From Archaeoglobales archaeon (lineage in GTDB: Archaea; Halobacteriota; Archaeoglobi; Archaeoglobales; Archaeoglobaceae), in NCBI GenBank assembly GCA_030055595.1, contig JASFYH010000001.1, forward strand, positions 1-64,000: a stretch of 64,000 bases of DNA, given 5' to 3'. Below the pieces are notes generated by a model that did no database searches, was not told the DNA's origin, and was given only the letters and a program-made list of their open reading frames with translations. The position numbers and the translations under genes are program-made. Below are positions 35,650-45,157 of this stretch, piece by piece. How positions within the stretch are numbered: the stretch's first letter is position 1; each line of letters begins with the position of its first letter.

Positions 35650-36750
35650 TTACCTAACGAAATCTATTCCGAATTTCTGGGTTACGGGATAACCTCTCTT
35701 ACCCAAGATCTGGGGACTTTTGACTCCTGTAACGATTATTAATGTCCTCATTGTGTTCTCAAGTTCTGGATCGATCATCGCTCCCCAGATTATTCTTGCA
35801 TCGGAATCAAGCTTGCCATAGATCTCCTCAACTACCGTTTCAGCTTCCTCTACAGTCATATCTGGACCACCGGTTACGTTAACAAGTGCAGATTTTGCAC
35901 CGGAGATATCAACATCAAGCAATGGACTCTTCAAGGCTTTTCTTACAGACTCAAGAGCCTTATCCTCGCCACTTGCCTCTCCAAGCCCGATCATCGCAAC
36001 CCCTCCCTTCTCCATGATCGTCTTTACGTCTGCAAAGTCTAAATTCACAAGTCCTGGTTTTGTGATCAGCTCAGTTATTCCTTTCACAGCTCTCATAAGA
36101 ATTTCATCAGCAACTTTGAAGGCTAAGTTTAGTGGGTAATTTGGCACAACTTCCAGCAACCTGTCGTTAGGGATCACGATCACAGTATCTGTAACCTCTC
36201 TCAATCTTTCCAATCCCGCATCTGCGTTTGACCTTCTAACCGCTCCCTCTGCAGTGAAGGGATAAGTAACAATTGCAATTGTCAAAGCTCCAGCTTCTTG
36301 AGAAGCTCCAGCGACAACTGGTGCAGCTCCCGTTCCAGTGCCACCACCAAGTCCGCAAGTTACAAATACCATGTCACTTCCTTCGACGATCTTCTTAATA
36401 TCCTCTTCACTCTCTCGAGCGGCTTCTTCGCCAACTTGAGGCAAACTTCCCGCTCCAAGCCCCCTTGTTCGTCTTTTTCCTAAAAGGATCCTTCTGTTCG
36501 CTTTTGTGAAGTATAGATGTTGAACGTCCGTATTCATTGCTATGAGTTCCGCCCCCTCAACACCTTCCTCGTATATTCTCGTGATCGTATTACAACCCGC
36601 ACCACCAACTCCGATCACTTTAATTACCGTTCTTAGTTCGTGCAACATCTGAACAATTTCATCTTCAACGTTTTCAGCAGGTTTGCCCTCCATTCTCTCT
36701 TTTTTCTCTCTTTCCGCTCTGGAAAGAGCCTCTTCGATTATAGATCTCAA
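35650..36750 (-). CDS. ftsZ: Cell division protein FtsZ
   Basis: A 366-residue tubulin homologue. The nucleotide site [14 protein letters not shown], the tubulin signature [12 protein letters not shown] and the T7-loop region [13 protein letters not shown] are intact. A TTG start at 36750 is supported by GGAGGGGA about 9 nt upstream; the first ATG is 19 codons inside. It is the first gene of ftsZ-secE-nusG-rpl11 and divergent from the 36834 gene across an AT-rich region holding TATA-like TATATAAAT. Confidence 0.95.
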   Translation of the reverse strand: MRSIIEEALSRAEREKKERMEGKPAENVEDEIVQMLHELRTVIKVIGVGGAGCNTITRIYEEGVEGAELIAMNTDVQHLYFTKANRRILLGKRRTRGLGAGSLPQVGEEAARESEEDIKKIVEGSDMVFVTCGLGGGTGTGAAPVVAGASQEAGALTIAIVTYPFTAEGAVRRSNADAGLERLREVTDTVIVIPNDRLLEVVPNYPLNLAFKVADEILMRAVKGITELITKPGLVNLDFADVKTIMEKGGVAMIGLGEASGEDKALESVRKALKSPLLDVDISGAKSALVNVTGGPDMTVEEAETVVEEIYGKLDSDARIIWGAMIDPELENTMRTLIIVTGVKSPQILGKRGYPVTQKFGIDFVR

Positions 36751-36833
36751 TCACATCCCCTCCGATACTTTTAATTATGGATGCAAAATAGTATATAAAT
36801 CCTTTTGTCCACATACTTTAGGGTGTATGAAAA

Positions 36834-37307
36834 ATGGAGAAATTGAGGGGAATAGTTGGTCTGACTCAAGCCTTTAGGGACGCCGTCTCGGATCTGAGAG
36901 AGGGATCTAAAATAGTTTTTGTTGGCTCTCCTTATGTTTGTCCACCTTTTGTCGAGCTTCTTGCTTATGCGGTTAGAGACAAAAATTTTGAAATGCTGTT
37001 CATACCCAAGGCAAATGAGAGTGAGGCGAGGAGAATTAGAGAATTGAAGAACATTGGCTATTGCATAAGTAATGAAAAAGCAAATCCGAGTGATCCGGAA
37101 GCTGTAGTTCTGTTGGGTGGTTTAGCTATGCCAAAGTTTGGTTGTTCGGCAGAGGAAGTGTCTGCTATGGTCAAAAGGCTCTCCAAAATGAAGAGCCCGA
37201 TCATTTTGGGCGTTTGTTTTATGAGTATTTTTAAAAAACAAGGATGGGACAGGACTTTTAGTTTCAAAAGGCTCATCGATGCCACGGTCGAGGTTGAGAT
37301 CGTCTGA
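36834..37307 (+). CDS. DUF2124-like protein
   Basis: A 157-residue alpha/beta protein (KIVFVGSPYVCPPFVELLAYA, AVVLLGGLAMPKFGCSAEE, PIILGVCFMSIFKKQGWD) resembling the DUF2124 family of methanogens and Archaeoglobus. Its pattern of strand-loop-helix repeats suggests a Rossmann-like fold; the function is unknown. A TATATAAAT box lies about 40 nt upstream, so a short leader is likely. It is divergent from ftsZ. Confidence 0.65.
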   Translation: MEKLRGIVGLTQAFRDAVSDLREGSKIVFVGSPYVCPPFVELLAYAVRDKNFEMLFIPKANESEARRIRELKNIGYCISNEKANPSDPEAVVLLGGLAMPKFGCSAEEVSAMVKRLSKMKSPIILGVCFMSIFKKQGWDRTFSFKRLIDATVEVEIV

Positions 37308-37350
37308 GTTAAAAAAGAAAAGTTTATAACTTCTCGATTAAGCATGACTT

Positions 37351-38802
37351 ATGCTCGATCGTTATATGGTAATAATAATGATCTTTACATTGACCCCTCT
37401 TTTGATTCCATTCCTATTTCCCGAATTTGTGCAGTTCTTCATATTGACTTATGCCTTTCTATATTTGCTCTCTTTGGCTACAATATCACTGTTCTTAGCT
37501 TTATTCCTTATAATTGCTTGGAAAGGGGAGAGGAGGTTATTCATGATTACTTTAACCTCGATCCTTTCTTTATTAGTTTCTGGGCTATTATTTTCATTTT
37601 TGAATCTAAAAACCGTCGGAGAAGATTTTGAAACAATTTATCTCACCTTTTTAGAATTTTCAACTATTTCACCGATCTCCTTAGCACTTTTCATTGGCTT
37701 ATACTTTCCAGTTCTCTCGTTTGGGATCTGGAAGCTTGGAAAAGAATTTGCTTTTATAGAGTTAAAAGATCTCATGCTTGCGGTCTCCATCTCCTTAATT
37801 TTAGGGTTTATTACCGCTTATACGATACAGACCTCTACACACATTTCCGAAATCAAAGATATGCTGTCTGTTTCTCTTCTCTTAGACTTGCTGATCCTGT
37901 TTGTTTACACACTCCTCATTCGCCTCTACTGGGAAACAGAATCGAGAGCGTATTATTCAATCATTTTGGCTTTCATAGCTTTTTGGATTCTGGGTGATTT
38001 GACTACGATTACGGGAATATTTACTTATGGATTGCCTACGGTATTCTATACCTTTGCATTGGTAAGTATTCTATATGGGCTTGTCAATGTTTACAGAAGG
38101 GACGTCGCGATTCTCGATTATACCGAAGTGGTTGAAGAAAAAGAAAGAATTTCAGAGCTATATAAGACTACAAAGGAATTACAGGAGATTTTAAGCATCA
38201 TAAATCGTATGCTTAGGCATGATGTCAAAAACAAGCTCCAGATCATCCTTGGGTATATCGAAGTGTTTTTCTTAGAAAGGAAAGAGGAGCATCTCGAAAA
38301 AGCTATGAAAGCTGTGGAAGAGGTGAATGAGTATCTGGATAAAATAAGAGCCCTCGAGAGAGCTTTATATGCAGGAATTGAGCTTCTTAAGCCCATAGAT
38401 GTTAGAAAGATTGTTGAAGAGATCTTAAACTTTTACGAGATACCTTATAAGATCTATGGTTCCTGTTTCGCCTTAGCAGACGAATCTTTGTATTCAGTAA
38501 TAGACAACATAGTAAACAATGCAATAAAACATGGGAAAACAGAGAAGATCGACGTCTATCTGAGCGAGATCGAAGAGCAGTGTGAGATCAGGATCGTAGA
38601 TTATGGAGTAGGAATTCCACAAGAGATAAAGAGGAGAGTTTTTGAGGAAGGTTTCACCGTAGATAATAAAACTGGCACAGGTATTGGACTTTATGTGGTT
38701 AAAAAAGTAGTCGAGAGATATGGGGGCAGAGTATGGGTTGAAGACACAAAGCCAAGAGGAGCAACTTTCGTTATAAGACTAAGAGCCCCATCCAAGAAAT
38801 AG
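37351..38802 (+). CDS. Membrane sensor histidine kinase
   Basis: A 483-residue kinase. Seven to eight hydrophobic helices (about 1-245) act as the sensor. They are followed by a coiled coil and the phospho-acceptor box RMLRHDVKNKLQIILGY with H290. The ATP-binding domain has N (NIVNNAIKHG), G1 (VDYGVGIP) and G2 (GTGIGLYVVKKVVERYGG) motifs. The sensor resembles the 7TM type of archaeal kinases; no ligand can be named. No response regulator is adjacent. A GTTTATAAC box at about 37322-37330 precedes the ATG by about 25 nt. Confidence 0.87.
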   Translation: MLDRYMVIIMIFTLTPLLIPFLFPEFVQFFILTYAFLYLLSLATISLFLALFLIIAWKGERRLFMITLTSILSLLVSGLLFSFLNLKTVGEDFETIYLTFLEFSTISPISLALFIGLYFPVLSFGIWKLGKEFAFIELKDLMLAVSISLILGFITAYTIQTSTHISEIKDMLSVSLLLDLLILFVYTLLIRLYWETESRAYYSIILAFIAFWILGDLTTITGIFTYGLPTVFYTFALVSILYGLVNVYRRDVAILDYTEVVEEKERISELYKTTKELQEILSIINRMLRHDVKNKLQIILGYIEVFFLERKEEHLEKAMKAVEEVNEYLDKIRALERALYAGIELLKPIDVRKIVEEILNFYEIPYKIYGSCFALADESLYSVIDNIVNNAIKHGKTEKIDVYLSEIEEQCEIRIVDYGVGIPQEIKRRVFEEGFTVDNKTGTGIGLYVVKKVVERYGGRVWVEDTKPRGATFVIRLRAPSKK

Positions 38803-38845
38803 AAACATGAGTAAATTTTAAATCTATTCGACTCATAGAGTATTT

Positions 38846-39742
38846 ATGGGTTTGACAATTGATCTATACAAAAAATTGCCCAAAGAATCTTTCGAACTGT
38901 TCATTCGTAACCTCTCTGTAAGAGAATACTTAAGAGAAATTTGGAGACTATATGAATTGAATAGAACGCTTGATTATTTAAAGGAATTTGACGGTATCTT
39001 CGAAGAGCTCTTTAGGTTCTTTTTCAGACCATTTGAGCTCGTAATTTTTAATGAAAGAGTGATCAGAAACATAATACCAATTCAGGAGCTCTTCGCTGGA
39101 AGGGATGTAGTTAGCGCATACACCGCGTTCTTGGAGAGCATCATTTCGCATATGAGGGTAACATTCCAGCTTTTTACAGAATCGATGTTTCTACAGAAGC
39201 TTCCAGTAGAGAAATTCCTTGAGGAGTGGGAAGAATTCTCGAGAAAGTTCGAAACAACAGGTGAGCTTCTATTGCAGGATTATCCATTCGCTTTGCCTGA
39301 AAATGCAAAGAATTATCTTTTGGATTGCTTTGTTCACTGGAAGGAGTTTGTGGAAAGCTATGAGATTTACAAAAAGCTCATAAGAGACGCTTATGGTAGG
39401 GCGGTTGATAGACTTTTAAATTTAGCGAATTCAACTGGTTTTCAAAGCTTTGAGAATTTCAGGGATTCATTTCAGGAATGTCTTGCGAAGGAATTCGACC
39501 CACTTCTGAAATCCGAAGAATACTTGGAGACTCAAGGGAGACTAATAAAAACTCTTTTTGATCACATCTACTGTTTTAGGAGATTTTTGGAGCTTTTAAT
39601 AGAGAATAACCCCGCAAGTCCGTTTGCAACCGTCTCTCAGATCGACGAAGCCTACAAAAGGATTTTGGATCTTAGAAGAAAAGTTTCAGAGCTTGAGAAG
39701 AGAATTGAAAAGCTGGAGGGAGAAAGATGTTCGAAAAAATAA
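38846..39742 (+). CDS. phaE: Class III PHA synthase subunit PhaE-like
   Basis: A 298-residue, almost all-helical protein. It ends in a coiled coil (DEAYKRILDLRRKVSELEKRI) and carries the NPASPFATVSQIDEAYKRI region seen in archaeal PhaE. PhaE is the non-catalytic partner of class III polyhydroxyalkanoate synthase. The call depends largely on the phaC gene that overlaps its 3' end by 16 nt. A TTTTAAAT box at 38814-38822 lies about 25 nt before the ATG. Confidence 0.75.
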   Translation: MGLTIDLYKKLPKESFELFIRNLSVREYLREIWRLYELNRTLDYLKEFDGIFEELFRFFFRPFELVIFNERVIRNIIPIQELFAGRDVVSAYTAFLESIISHMRVTFQLFTESMFLQKLPVEKFLEEWEEFSRKFETTGELLLQDYPFALPENAKNYLLDCFVHWKEFVESYEIYKKLIRDAYGRAVDRLLNLANSTGFQSFENFRDSFQECLAKEFDPLLKSEEYLETQGRLIKTLFDHIYCFRRFLELLIENNPASPFATVSQIDEAYKRILDLRRKVSELEKRIEKLEGERCSKK

Positions 39743-40707
39743 TGGAAGTGAACGTAAAGCCTTGGACTTGCGATTTTGAAGTTGTGCATGAAGACTGGGT
39801 ATTCAGGCTACTGCACTTTAAAGGTGAGAGAAGGCATAAAGTGCCTTTACTCTTCGTTTACGCCTTTATAAATCGTCCTTACGTGCTTGATCTTCATGAA
39901 GAGGTTAGCGTCGTTCGGAAGTTAATAAATGAGGGCATAGACGTGTGGATGATCGACTGGGGATATCCAAAGAGAGCGGACAAGTTTCTGAGGATCGAGG
40001 ATTATATCAATTACATCGATTTCTGCGTCGATCTCATAAGGAATGAATGTAAAGTAGATTCGATTACTGTTCATGGTTACTGCCTTGGATCAACTTTGTC
40101 TGTTATTTATTCAGCTCTATATCCTGAAAAAGTAAGAAATCTCGTAATTCAAACTCCCCCGCTGAACTTCGATACCGAAAACGCATTAGCACTTTGGGCG
40201 AAGCATATAGATCCGCAAAGGCTCTCAAGAGCAGTGGGTAATGTCAGCGGAGAGATGCTGAATATCTCATTCCTTTTGATCGATCCGATAAGGCTCGTTC
40301 TCGGCAAATATCAGGGGCTGATTGACAACATTGAGGATCCAAAGTTTCTTAAGGAATTCTTTTCGATGGACTTCTGGATCTTCGACTCTCCGGCGGTTGC
40401 GGGTAGCGTCTTTGAAGAATTCATCGACAGATGGTATCACAAAAACGAGATCATGATAGGAACTTACACGGTGGGTGGTAAAGTTGTGGATCTGAGCAAA
40501 ATAACTATGCCAGTGCTTGCACTTTACGCTGATAAGGATCACATAACTCCGCCAAGTGCTGTGCTACCCTTCTTGGAGAAAATACCTTCGAAGGACAAAA
40601 AAGCCTTGAGCGTTGACAAAGGCCACATAGGCTTAACTGTTAGCAAAAGCTCTCATGCAAAGCTTTGGAATGAGGCAATAAAGTGGATCGTTGATAGATC
40701 AGATTGA
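39727..40707 (+). CDS. phaC: Class III polyhydroxyalkanoate synthase catalytic subunit PhaC
   Basis: A 326-residue alpha/beta hydrolase-fold synthase of class III length. The lipase-like box is HGYCLGST with C119 as nucleophile. ADKDHITPP supplies D271 and DKGHIGLTV supplies H300, completing the triad. It would polymerise (R)-3-hydroxyacyl-CoA into storage granules with PhaE. A strong GGAGGGAG site sits within the phaE end, before the ATG. It converges with paaK2 (9-nt overlap). Confidence 0.9.
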   Translation: MFEKIMEVNVKPWTCDFEVVHEDWVFRLLHFKGERRHKVPLLFVYAFINRPYVLDLHEEVSVVRKLINEGIDVWMIDWGYPKRADKFLRIEDYINYIDFCVDLIRNECKVDSITVHGYCLGSTLSVIYSALYPEKVRNLVIQTPPLNFDTENALALWAKHIDPQRLSRAVGNVSGEMLNISFLLIDPIRLVLGKYQGLIDNIEDPKFLKEFFSMDFWIFDSPAVAGSVFEEFIDRWYHKNEIMIGTYTVGGKVVDLSKITMPVLALYADKDHITPPSAVLPFLEKIPSKDKKALSVDKGHIGLTVSKSSHAKLWNEAIKWIVDRSD

Positions 40708-42006
40708 TCTAAGATCAAGAACTCTTTTGGCTTTACCCATCGATCTCTCTATTCTTCCTTTTTCGACAAGTTCAACGTTCGTCCTTAGGAGCAATTCCTT
40801 CTGTAAAATTCTCTGAATTCTCTGCTGAAGTTCCTTTAGGTCCCAAAGCTCTCCTGTAAAGATCTCGTCTCTAACTTCAACCTTGACTGTGATCTCATCA
40901 AGTCCCCCCTCTCTTGTAAGCACGATCTGGAAGTTGTCTCCGACTTCAGGAATTTGCATGAGCACATTCTCGATCTGGCTCGGGAACACGTTGATGCCAC
41001 GCACAATTAGCATGTCATCACTTCTTCCAAGGATCCTCATGAGCCTTGGATGAGTTCTCCCGCAAGCACATTTATCAGTTTCGAGGATCGTTATGTCTCC
41101 AGTTCTGTATCTGAGTATTGGCATCGCCTCTTTTGTTAATGCAGTCAAAACAAGCTCCCCTTTCTCGCCCTCGCCAACTTGCTCGCCAGTCTTAGGGTCT
41201 ATTAGCTCAGTGAAGTAGTGATCCGCCCATATGTGCAGTCCTTGCTGTTCTTTGCATTCAAAGGCAACTCCTGGTCCATTCATTTCACTCAACCCGTAGC
41301 TATCATAAGCTTTTATATTAAAAGCATCTTCAAGCCTTCTTCGAGTGTTCTCGCTCCATGGCTCGGCGCCAAAGCAACCAATTCTCAGCTTAAGCTTATC
41401 AGCAACACCCATTTCTTCAACAACTTCTTTGACATGCATTGCATAGCTTGGAGTTGAGTGAATGGCTGTGGTGCCGAAATCGACCATGCACTGCACCTGT
41501 CTTTCGGTATTTCCAACTCCTGAGGGGATTGTCATTGCCCCAATTCTCTCTGCAGCGTAGTGAAATCCAAGACCGCCCGTGAAGAACGAGTAATTTGCCA
41601 TGTTCTGAAAAACGTCGCTGTCTCTAACGCCTACCATGTATAAGCATCTCGCTACCATGTTTACCCAAGTGTCAATGTCTTGGGCGGTGTAGCCAACAAC
41701 TTTTGGCTTTCCCGAAGTTCCGCTCGAAGTGTGAATTCTGACTATTTTCTCCTTTGGAACCGCAAACAGTCCAAAGGGGTAATTCTGGGCAAAATGCTCT
41801 TTTTGGGTGAAGGGTATCTTGGCGATATCTTCAGGCTTTTTTAAATCATCAGGAGTGATATTTGCTTCTTTTAGTCTTCTTCTATAAAATTCAACATTAT
41901 CATAAGCCCTTTTAATCGCATTCTTTAGCCTTTTGAACTGCAATTCCTCAAGCTCTTTTTTTGGGAGCACCTCTTCTTTTTCCCAGTATTCGTTATTCCA
42001 TGGCAT
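40699..42006 (-). CDS. paaK: Phenylacetate-CoA ligase family enzyme (second copy)
   Basis: A 435-residue AMP-forming ligase. ATP motif SSGTSGKPK (94-102), YDSYGLSEMNGPGVAF, RTGDI and GRSDDMLIVRGINVFPSQIE are present. It is a clear paralogue of the gene at 20347-21645, with long identical blocks, but has a different N-terminal leader (MPWNNEYWEKEEVLPKKELE). Substrate is a phenylacetate-like or other aryl acid; an aromatic-using habit is plausible but not proven. It is convergent with phaC. Confidence 0.9.
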   Translation of the reverse strand: MPWNNEYWEKEEVLPKKELEELQFKRLKNAIKRAYDNVEFYRRRLKEANITPDDLKKPEDIAKIPFTQKEHFAQNYPFGLFAVPKEKIVRIHTSSGTSGKPKVVGYTAQDIDTWVNMVARCLYMVGVRDSDVFQNMANYSFFTGGLGFHYAAERIGAMTIPSGVGNTERQVQCMVDFGTTAIHSTPSYAMHVKEVVEEMGVADKLKLRIGCFGAEPWSENTRRRLEDAFNIKAYDSYGLSEMNGPGVAFECKEQQGLHIWADHYFTELIDPKTGEQVGEGEKGELVLTALTKEAMPILRYRTGDITILETDKCACGRTHPRLMRILGRSDDMLIVRGINVFPSQIENVLMQIPEVGDNFQIVLTREGGLDEITVKVEVRDEIFTGELWDLKELQQRIQRILQKELLLRTNVELVEKGRIERSMGKAKRVLDLRSI

Positions 42007-42250
42007 GTCAAGTTAAAAAATCGCTCGAAAGATAAAATTTTCTTTTAATTTTCCAAAATTGAACTGTGCCATTTGGTAATTATCAGACTTATAATCTATA
42101 GCAAAATAGGAAATATATATAGCCAATTCCCTGTAATTCGATTCAAGATTAATTGCAAGATAGAAGCAAATTTCTTTCAAAAATCGAAATATGCCCATCT
42201 TTTAAAGCATAGAACTTTTGTTAAAATGGTTTTTTAAATATTTTTAAATA

Positions 42251-42349
42251 TCCCGCCTCCCGGATTTGAACCGGGGACACCGGGATCTCCGCTTGCCTGC
42301 GGAGTGGCAAACTACAGTCCCGCGCTCTCCCAGGCTGAGCTAAGGCGGG
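42251..42349 (-). tRNA. tRNA-Tyr (GUA) with a 25-nt intron
   Basis: Read leftward, acceptor CCCGCCT pairs with AGGCGGG, the T-arm is CCCGG/CCGGG around TTCAAAT, and the D-arm GCTC/GAGC is intact. The anticodon stem CGGGA/TCCCG encloses CTGTAG, then an insert at 42287-42311, then A. Removing it gives the loop CTGTAGA with anticodon GTA. The C1-G72 pair is typical of archaeal tRNA-Tyr. The insert folds on itself (CTCCGC/GCGGAG), as expected for a bulge-helix-bulge intron after position 37. It lacks an encoded CCA. The rest of the 42007-42443 gap is AT-rich, with nothing supported apart from promoters. Confidence 0.9.
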
Positions 42350-42443
42350 CTGGAAAATGTAGAACTTTTTGCTTAAAAACATTACGCTCTAAGCTTTTCA
42401 GGATTCGAAGAATTTATATTCATCTCTCGAGGGATGAAGAGGG

Positions 42444-43199
42444 ATGGAAGCGAAAATAACAAGGGCGATAATTGAAGAAGCGACAAGAGACTGGCTGAAC
42501 TTTGCGAATAGTGACGTTGTTATAGTGGGTGCTGGACCCGCTGGATTGACAGCCGGGGCGTATCTTGCAGAAAGAGGCTACAAAACTGTGCTATTCGAAA
42601 GAAAACTCAGCTTTGGTGGCGGTATTGGTGGTGGCGGAATGCTTTTCCACAAGATCGCTCTCGAAAAAGACACAAAAGAGATCCTTGATCACTTCAATAT
42701 AAAAACCGTAGAGAAAGCTGATCTCCTGCTCTGTGATTCCTCCGAGTTCGTGGCAAAACTTGCTTCAAAGTGTATCGACAGTGGAGCCAAGATCATTCCC
42801 GGCGTGTCAGTTGATGATGTCATCTTCCGTGAGAATCCGCTTAGGATCACTGGAGTTTGCATACAGTGGAGTGCGGTAGAGCTTTCTGGACTACATGTTG
42901 ATCCGATCTTTGTTGAATCAAAAGCGGTTGTAGACGCTACAGGGCATGATGCAGAAGTAGTTGCGGTCGCTTCGAAAAAAGTTCCGTTGAACATAGTGGT
43001 CCCCGGTGAAAGATCTGCATTCTGCGAAATCGGAGAAACTAAAATAGTTGAGAAAACTGGCAAGGTTGTTGAAGGACTCTACGTTGCGGGAATGGCTGTA
43101 GCGAGTGTTTACAATCTACCGAGAATGGGTCCAATATTTGGCGGAATGCTTAGGAGTGGAAAAAGGGTGGCGGAGATAATAGCCAATGATCTGAGATGA
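42444..43199 (+). CDS. thi4: Thi4-type thiazole synthase
   Basis: A 251-residue Thi4. The FAD/NAD-binding [17 protein letters not shown] and [14 protein letters not shown] are conserved. The position where yeast Thi4 has its sulfur-donating cysteine is His here (H151 in SGLHVDP), as in the archaeal enzymes that use free sulfide with iron instead of sacrificing a cysteine. It makes the thiazole of thiamine, or ribulose 1,5-bisphosphate-like products in some archaea. A TTTATATT box (42411-42418) about 27 nt before the ATG suggests a leaderless message. Confidence 0.9.
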   Translation: MEAKITRAIIEEATRDWLNFANSDVVIVGAGPAGLTAGAYLAERGYKTVLFERKLSFGGGIGGGGMLFHKIALEKDTKEILDHFNIKTVEKADLLLCDSSEFVAKLASKCIDSGAKIIPGVSVDDVIFRENPLRITGVCIQWSAVELSGLHVDPIFVESKAVVDATGHDAEVVAVASKKVPLNIVVPGERSAFCEIGETKIVEKTGKVVEGLYVAGMAVASVYNLPRMGPIFGGMLRSGKRVAEIIANDLR

Positions 43200-43315
43200 A
43201 ATGCGGTTGTGGTAGAATTGCAGAATTCAGATGCAGAAGATGTGGCAAAAAAGTCTGTAGAAAATGCTACTTCGATCACGGTCTCTGTTTTGAGTGCTAT
43301 AAAAAGCTCCGCTAA
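43196..43315 (+). CDS. 39-residue zinc-finger protein
   Basis: A short frame whose ATG overlaps the thi4 stop (ATGA) and which ends at TAA 43313-43315. It has nine cysteines in 39 residues: C3, C5, C13, C16, C21, C24, C31, C34 and a further pairing candidate H29, arranged CxC-x7-CxxC-x4-CxxC-x6-CxxC, with basic residues between. This predicts two bound zinc ions in a compact zinc finger. The tight coupling to thi4 and the dense cysteine pattern support a real gene. Its role is unknown; a nucleic-acid or protein-binding adaptor would fit. Confidence 0.65.
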   Translation: MKCGCGRIAEFRCRRCGKKVCRKCYFDHGLCFECYKKLR

Positions 43316-43815
43316 TCTTTTCTCTCTTTATAAAATTCCTTCAGCTTTTCCTTTATTTCCTCCAGATTTGTCGATTCAAAGCCAAAGTAAGACGCAAAGG
43401 TGTCTGTGGTTGTTATAACAGTAGATCTACCCTTTTTCTCCATATTTATCAGCTTCAGGTCGCTAAGTTTTCTCACGTGATCATAGCACTTATTCCCCCT
43501 GATCTTAGCAAGCTTTGCAAGTGTTATTGGTTGCTTTACCGCTATTACTGCAAGAGTTCTCAGAGTTCCACGATCGAGCTCTCTTTCGGTGAACTTTTCC
43601 ACGATCTCAGCAAATTCGGGCTTGACCCGCATCAAGTATCTGTCCCCGAGCTTAACGATCTCTATTGCAGAGTCCATTTGTGAGTATTTTTTAGCAACGA
43701 TTTCTATGGCTTTTTCAACATTTTCTGCTTTTTCACCCAAGATCTTGCAGATCTCAGAAATTTCCAAGGCTTCAGGAGAGGAAAAAAGAATCGCTTCAAC
43801 CGCCTTCTCCAGCAT
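43312..43815 (-). CDS. scpB: Segregation and condensation protein B
   Basis: About 167 residues from ATG 43815. It is a tandem winged-helix ScpB (KAVEAILFSSPEALEISEI, then GTLRTLAVIAVKQPITLAKLAKIRGNKCYDHVRKL). It works with ScpA and SMC in chromosome organisation. It begins 2 nt after the apgM stop, with a GGTG in the apgM end. A longer frame to 43854 overlaps apgM and is unlikely. No scpA or smc gene is in the window. Confidence 0.87.
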   Translation of the reverse strand: MLEKAVEAILFSSPEALEISEICKILGEKAENVEKAIEIVAKKYSQMDSAIEIVKLGDRYLMRVKPEFAEIVEKFTERELDRGTLRTLAVIAVKQPITLAKLAKIRGNKCYDHVRKLSDLKLINMEKKGRSTVITTTDTFASYFGFESTNLEEIKEKLKEFYKERKD

Positions 43816-43816
43816 A

Positions 43817-45034
43817 CTAAGCACCGAACTTCTTCGAGAGATCGAGTAGATCAAGAGCGATGTTTAGTAGGTCCATTCCCCTGATCCTACAAAGACCGCC
43901 TTTTGGAGCGGAGAATTCACTGAAATTCTTCACTTCATCCACTCTCACACCTTCATGCACCACCGACACAACTACGGGATCTGCGGTGTGCTCGCCTACG
44001 CGGACAGGAGTTGAATGGTCTGATGTTACAATTAAACAGTTCTTCGAGAAGTCCAGCTCTAAAAGTTTACCCAAATGAGTATCAAGCTTTTCTATGAATT
44101 CCACTTTTCCTTCAAAATCCCGATCATGTCCGATCTCGTCCGGGGCTTTTATGTGGAGGAGAACCACATCAGACCTTTTCAAAGAGTCCAAAGCGGAATT
44201 AATCTTTGCTTTTATGTCTGTTCTCTTATTTCCAGTCGCTCCGTCAGGAGTTAGAACTTCACCACCAACTATTTTTCCAACACCCTTGATCAAAGCGGTT
44301 GCGGAAACTACCGTAAGCTTTAATCCATAGTTTTCCTCAAAGCGGGGAATCTCCTTCATAACTCCCGCACCACGGAGCAGGATCGCATTTGCCTTTGACA
44401 GCCCTTTCTGTTCTCTTTCAACATTTAAGGAGTGCTTTTCAAGGATCTCGTGAGCCTTAATCATGAATTCGTTCACGATCTCAGCAGAATTCTTTGCAGA
44501 TTCGCTCAACGGTTTGCACTTCTTCACTTTCTCTCCTACGACCTTAGGATCGGTTTCACTCAGCTCTGCTGAAAGCTCTCCCCTGAAGACGACAACCGCT
44601 CTATGTCCAGTTGCTTTAGCGACTTCAAAATCTACGGATAGATCGATCTCGTTCAAAGCCTCTATAAGCTCTTCAGTGTTCTCAATTCTCCCCGCTCTTC
44701 TGTCAACAACAACTTTATCAAAAATATTCCCACTTCCAACGACTGTTGCAAAGTTTGCTCTGAAAGCTACGTCTCCGGGCTTGAGATCGATCCCGACTCC
44801 TGCAGCTTCTATTGGTCCTCTGCCGGTGTAGAACTTATAGGGATCGTAACCAAGCAAAGCTAAATGACTTGTGTCACTTCCAGGTCTAATGCCGGGAGAG
44901 ATCGTGTCCATTATTCCATTGATCCCGATCTCAGCAATTTTATCGAGGTTTGGTTTTTTTGCGATACTTAAAGGGGTTTTGCCTTTTATTGGTCTATCTG
45001 GCAGTCCATCCAATATGAACATTAATAGAGGCAA
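43817..45034 (-). CDS. apgM: Cofactor-independent phosphoglycerate mutase (archaeal ApgM)
   Basis: A 405-residue alkaline-phosphatase-superfamily mutase. N-terminal MFILDGLPDRPIKGKTPLSIA has the metal-binding Asp; DTSHLALLGYDPYKFYTGRGP contains the phosphorylated Ser, and TSDHSTPVRVGEHTADPV the second metal site. It interconverts 3- and 2-phosphoglycerate. The start is TTG (45034) with GGTGA close upstream; an ATG four codons later is possible. It forms a two-gene operon with scpB. Confidence 0.92.
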   Translation of the reverse strand: MPLLMFILDGLPDRPIKGKTPLSIAKKPNLDKIAEIGINGIMDTISPGIRPGSDTSHLALLGYDPYKFYTGRGPIEAAGVGIDLKPGDVAFRANFATVVGSGNIFDKVVVDRRAGRIENTEELIEALNEIDLSVDFEVAKATGHRAVVVFRGELSAELSETDPKVVGEKVKKCKPLSESAKNSAEIVNEFMIKAHEILEKHSLNVEREQKGLSKANAILLRGAGVMKEIPRFEENYGLKLTVVSATALIKGVGKIVGGEVLTPDGATGNKRTDIKAKINSALDSLKRSDVVLLHIKAPDEIGHDRDFEGKVEFIEKLDTHLGKLLELDFSKNCLIVTSDHSTPVRVGEHTADPVVVSVVHEGVRVDEVKNFSEFSAPKGGLCRIRGMDLLNIALDLLDLSKKFGA

Positions 45035-45157
45035 TTTCTCACCCCGATCTTTGTTTGAAAGGGAATTTATAAAATCATCGTTGGTAACGTGTATTAAAAA
45101 TTTTCAGAGTCTTACCAATGCGAAAATCTATAAACAGTATTAACAGAGTAACAAAAA

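Noticed and set aside
40267-40542. 91-codon frame antisense to phaC
   Set aside because: Complementary shadow of the PHA synthase coding region.
42013-42198. 61-codon minus-strand frame in the gap before tRNA-Tyr
   Set aside because: AT-rich low-complexity sequence, no ribosome site, no recognizable protein.
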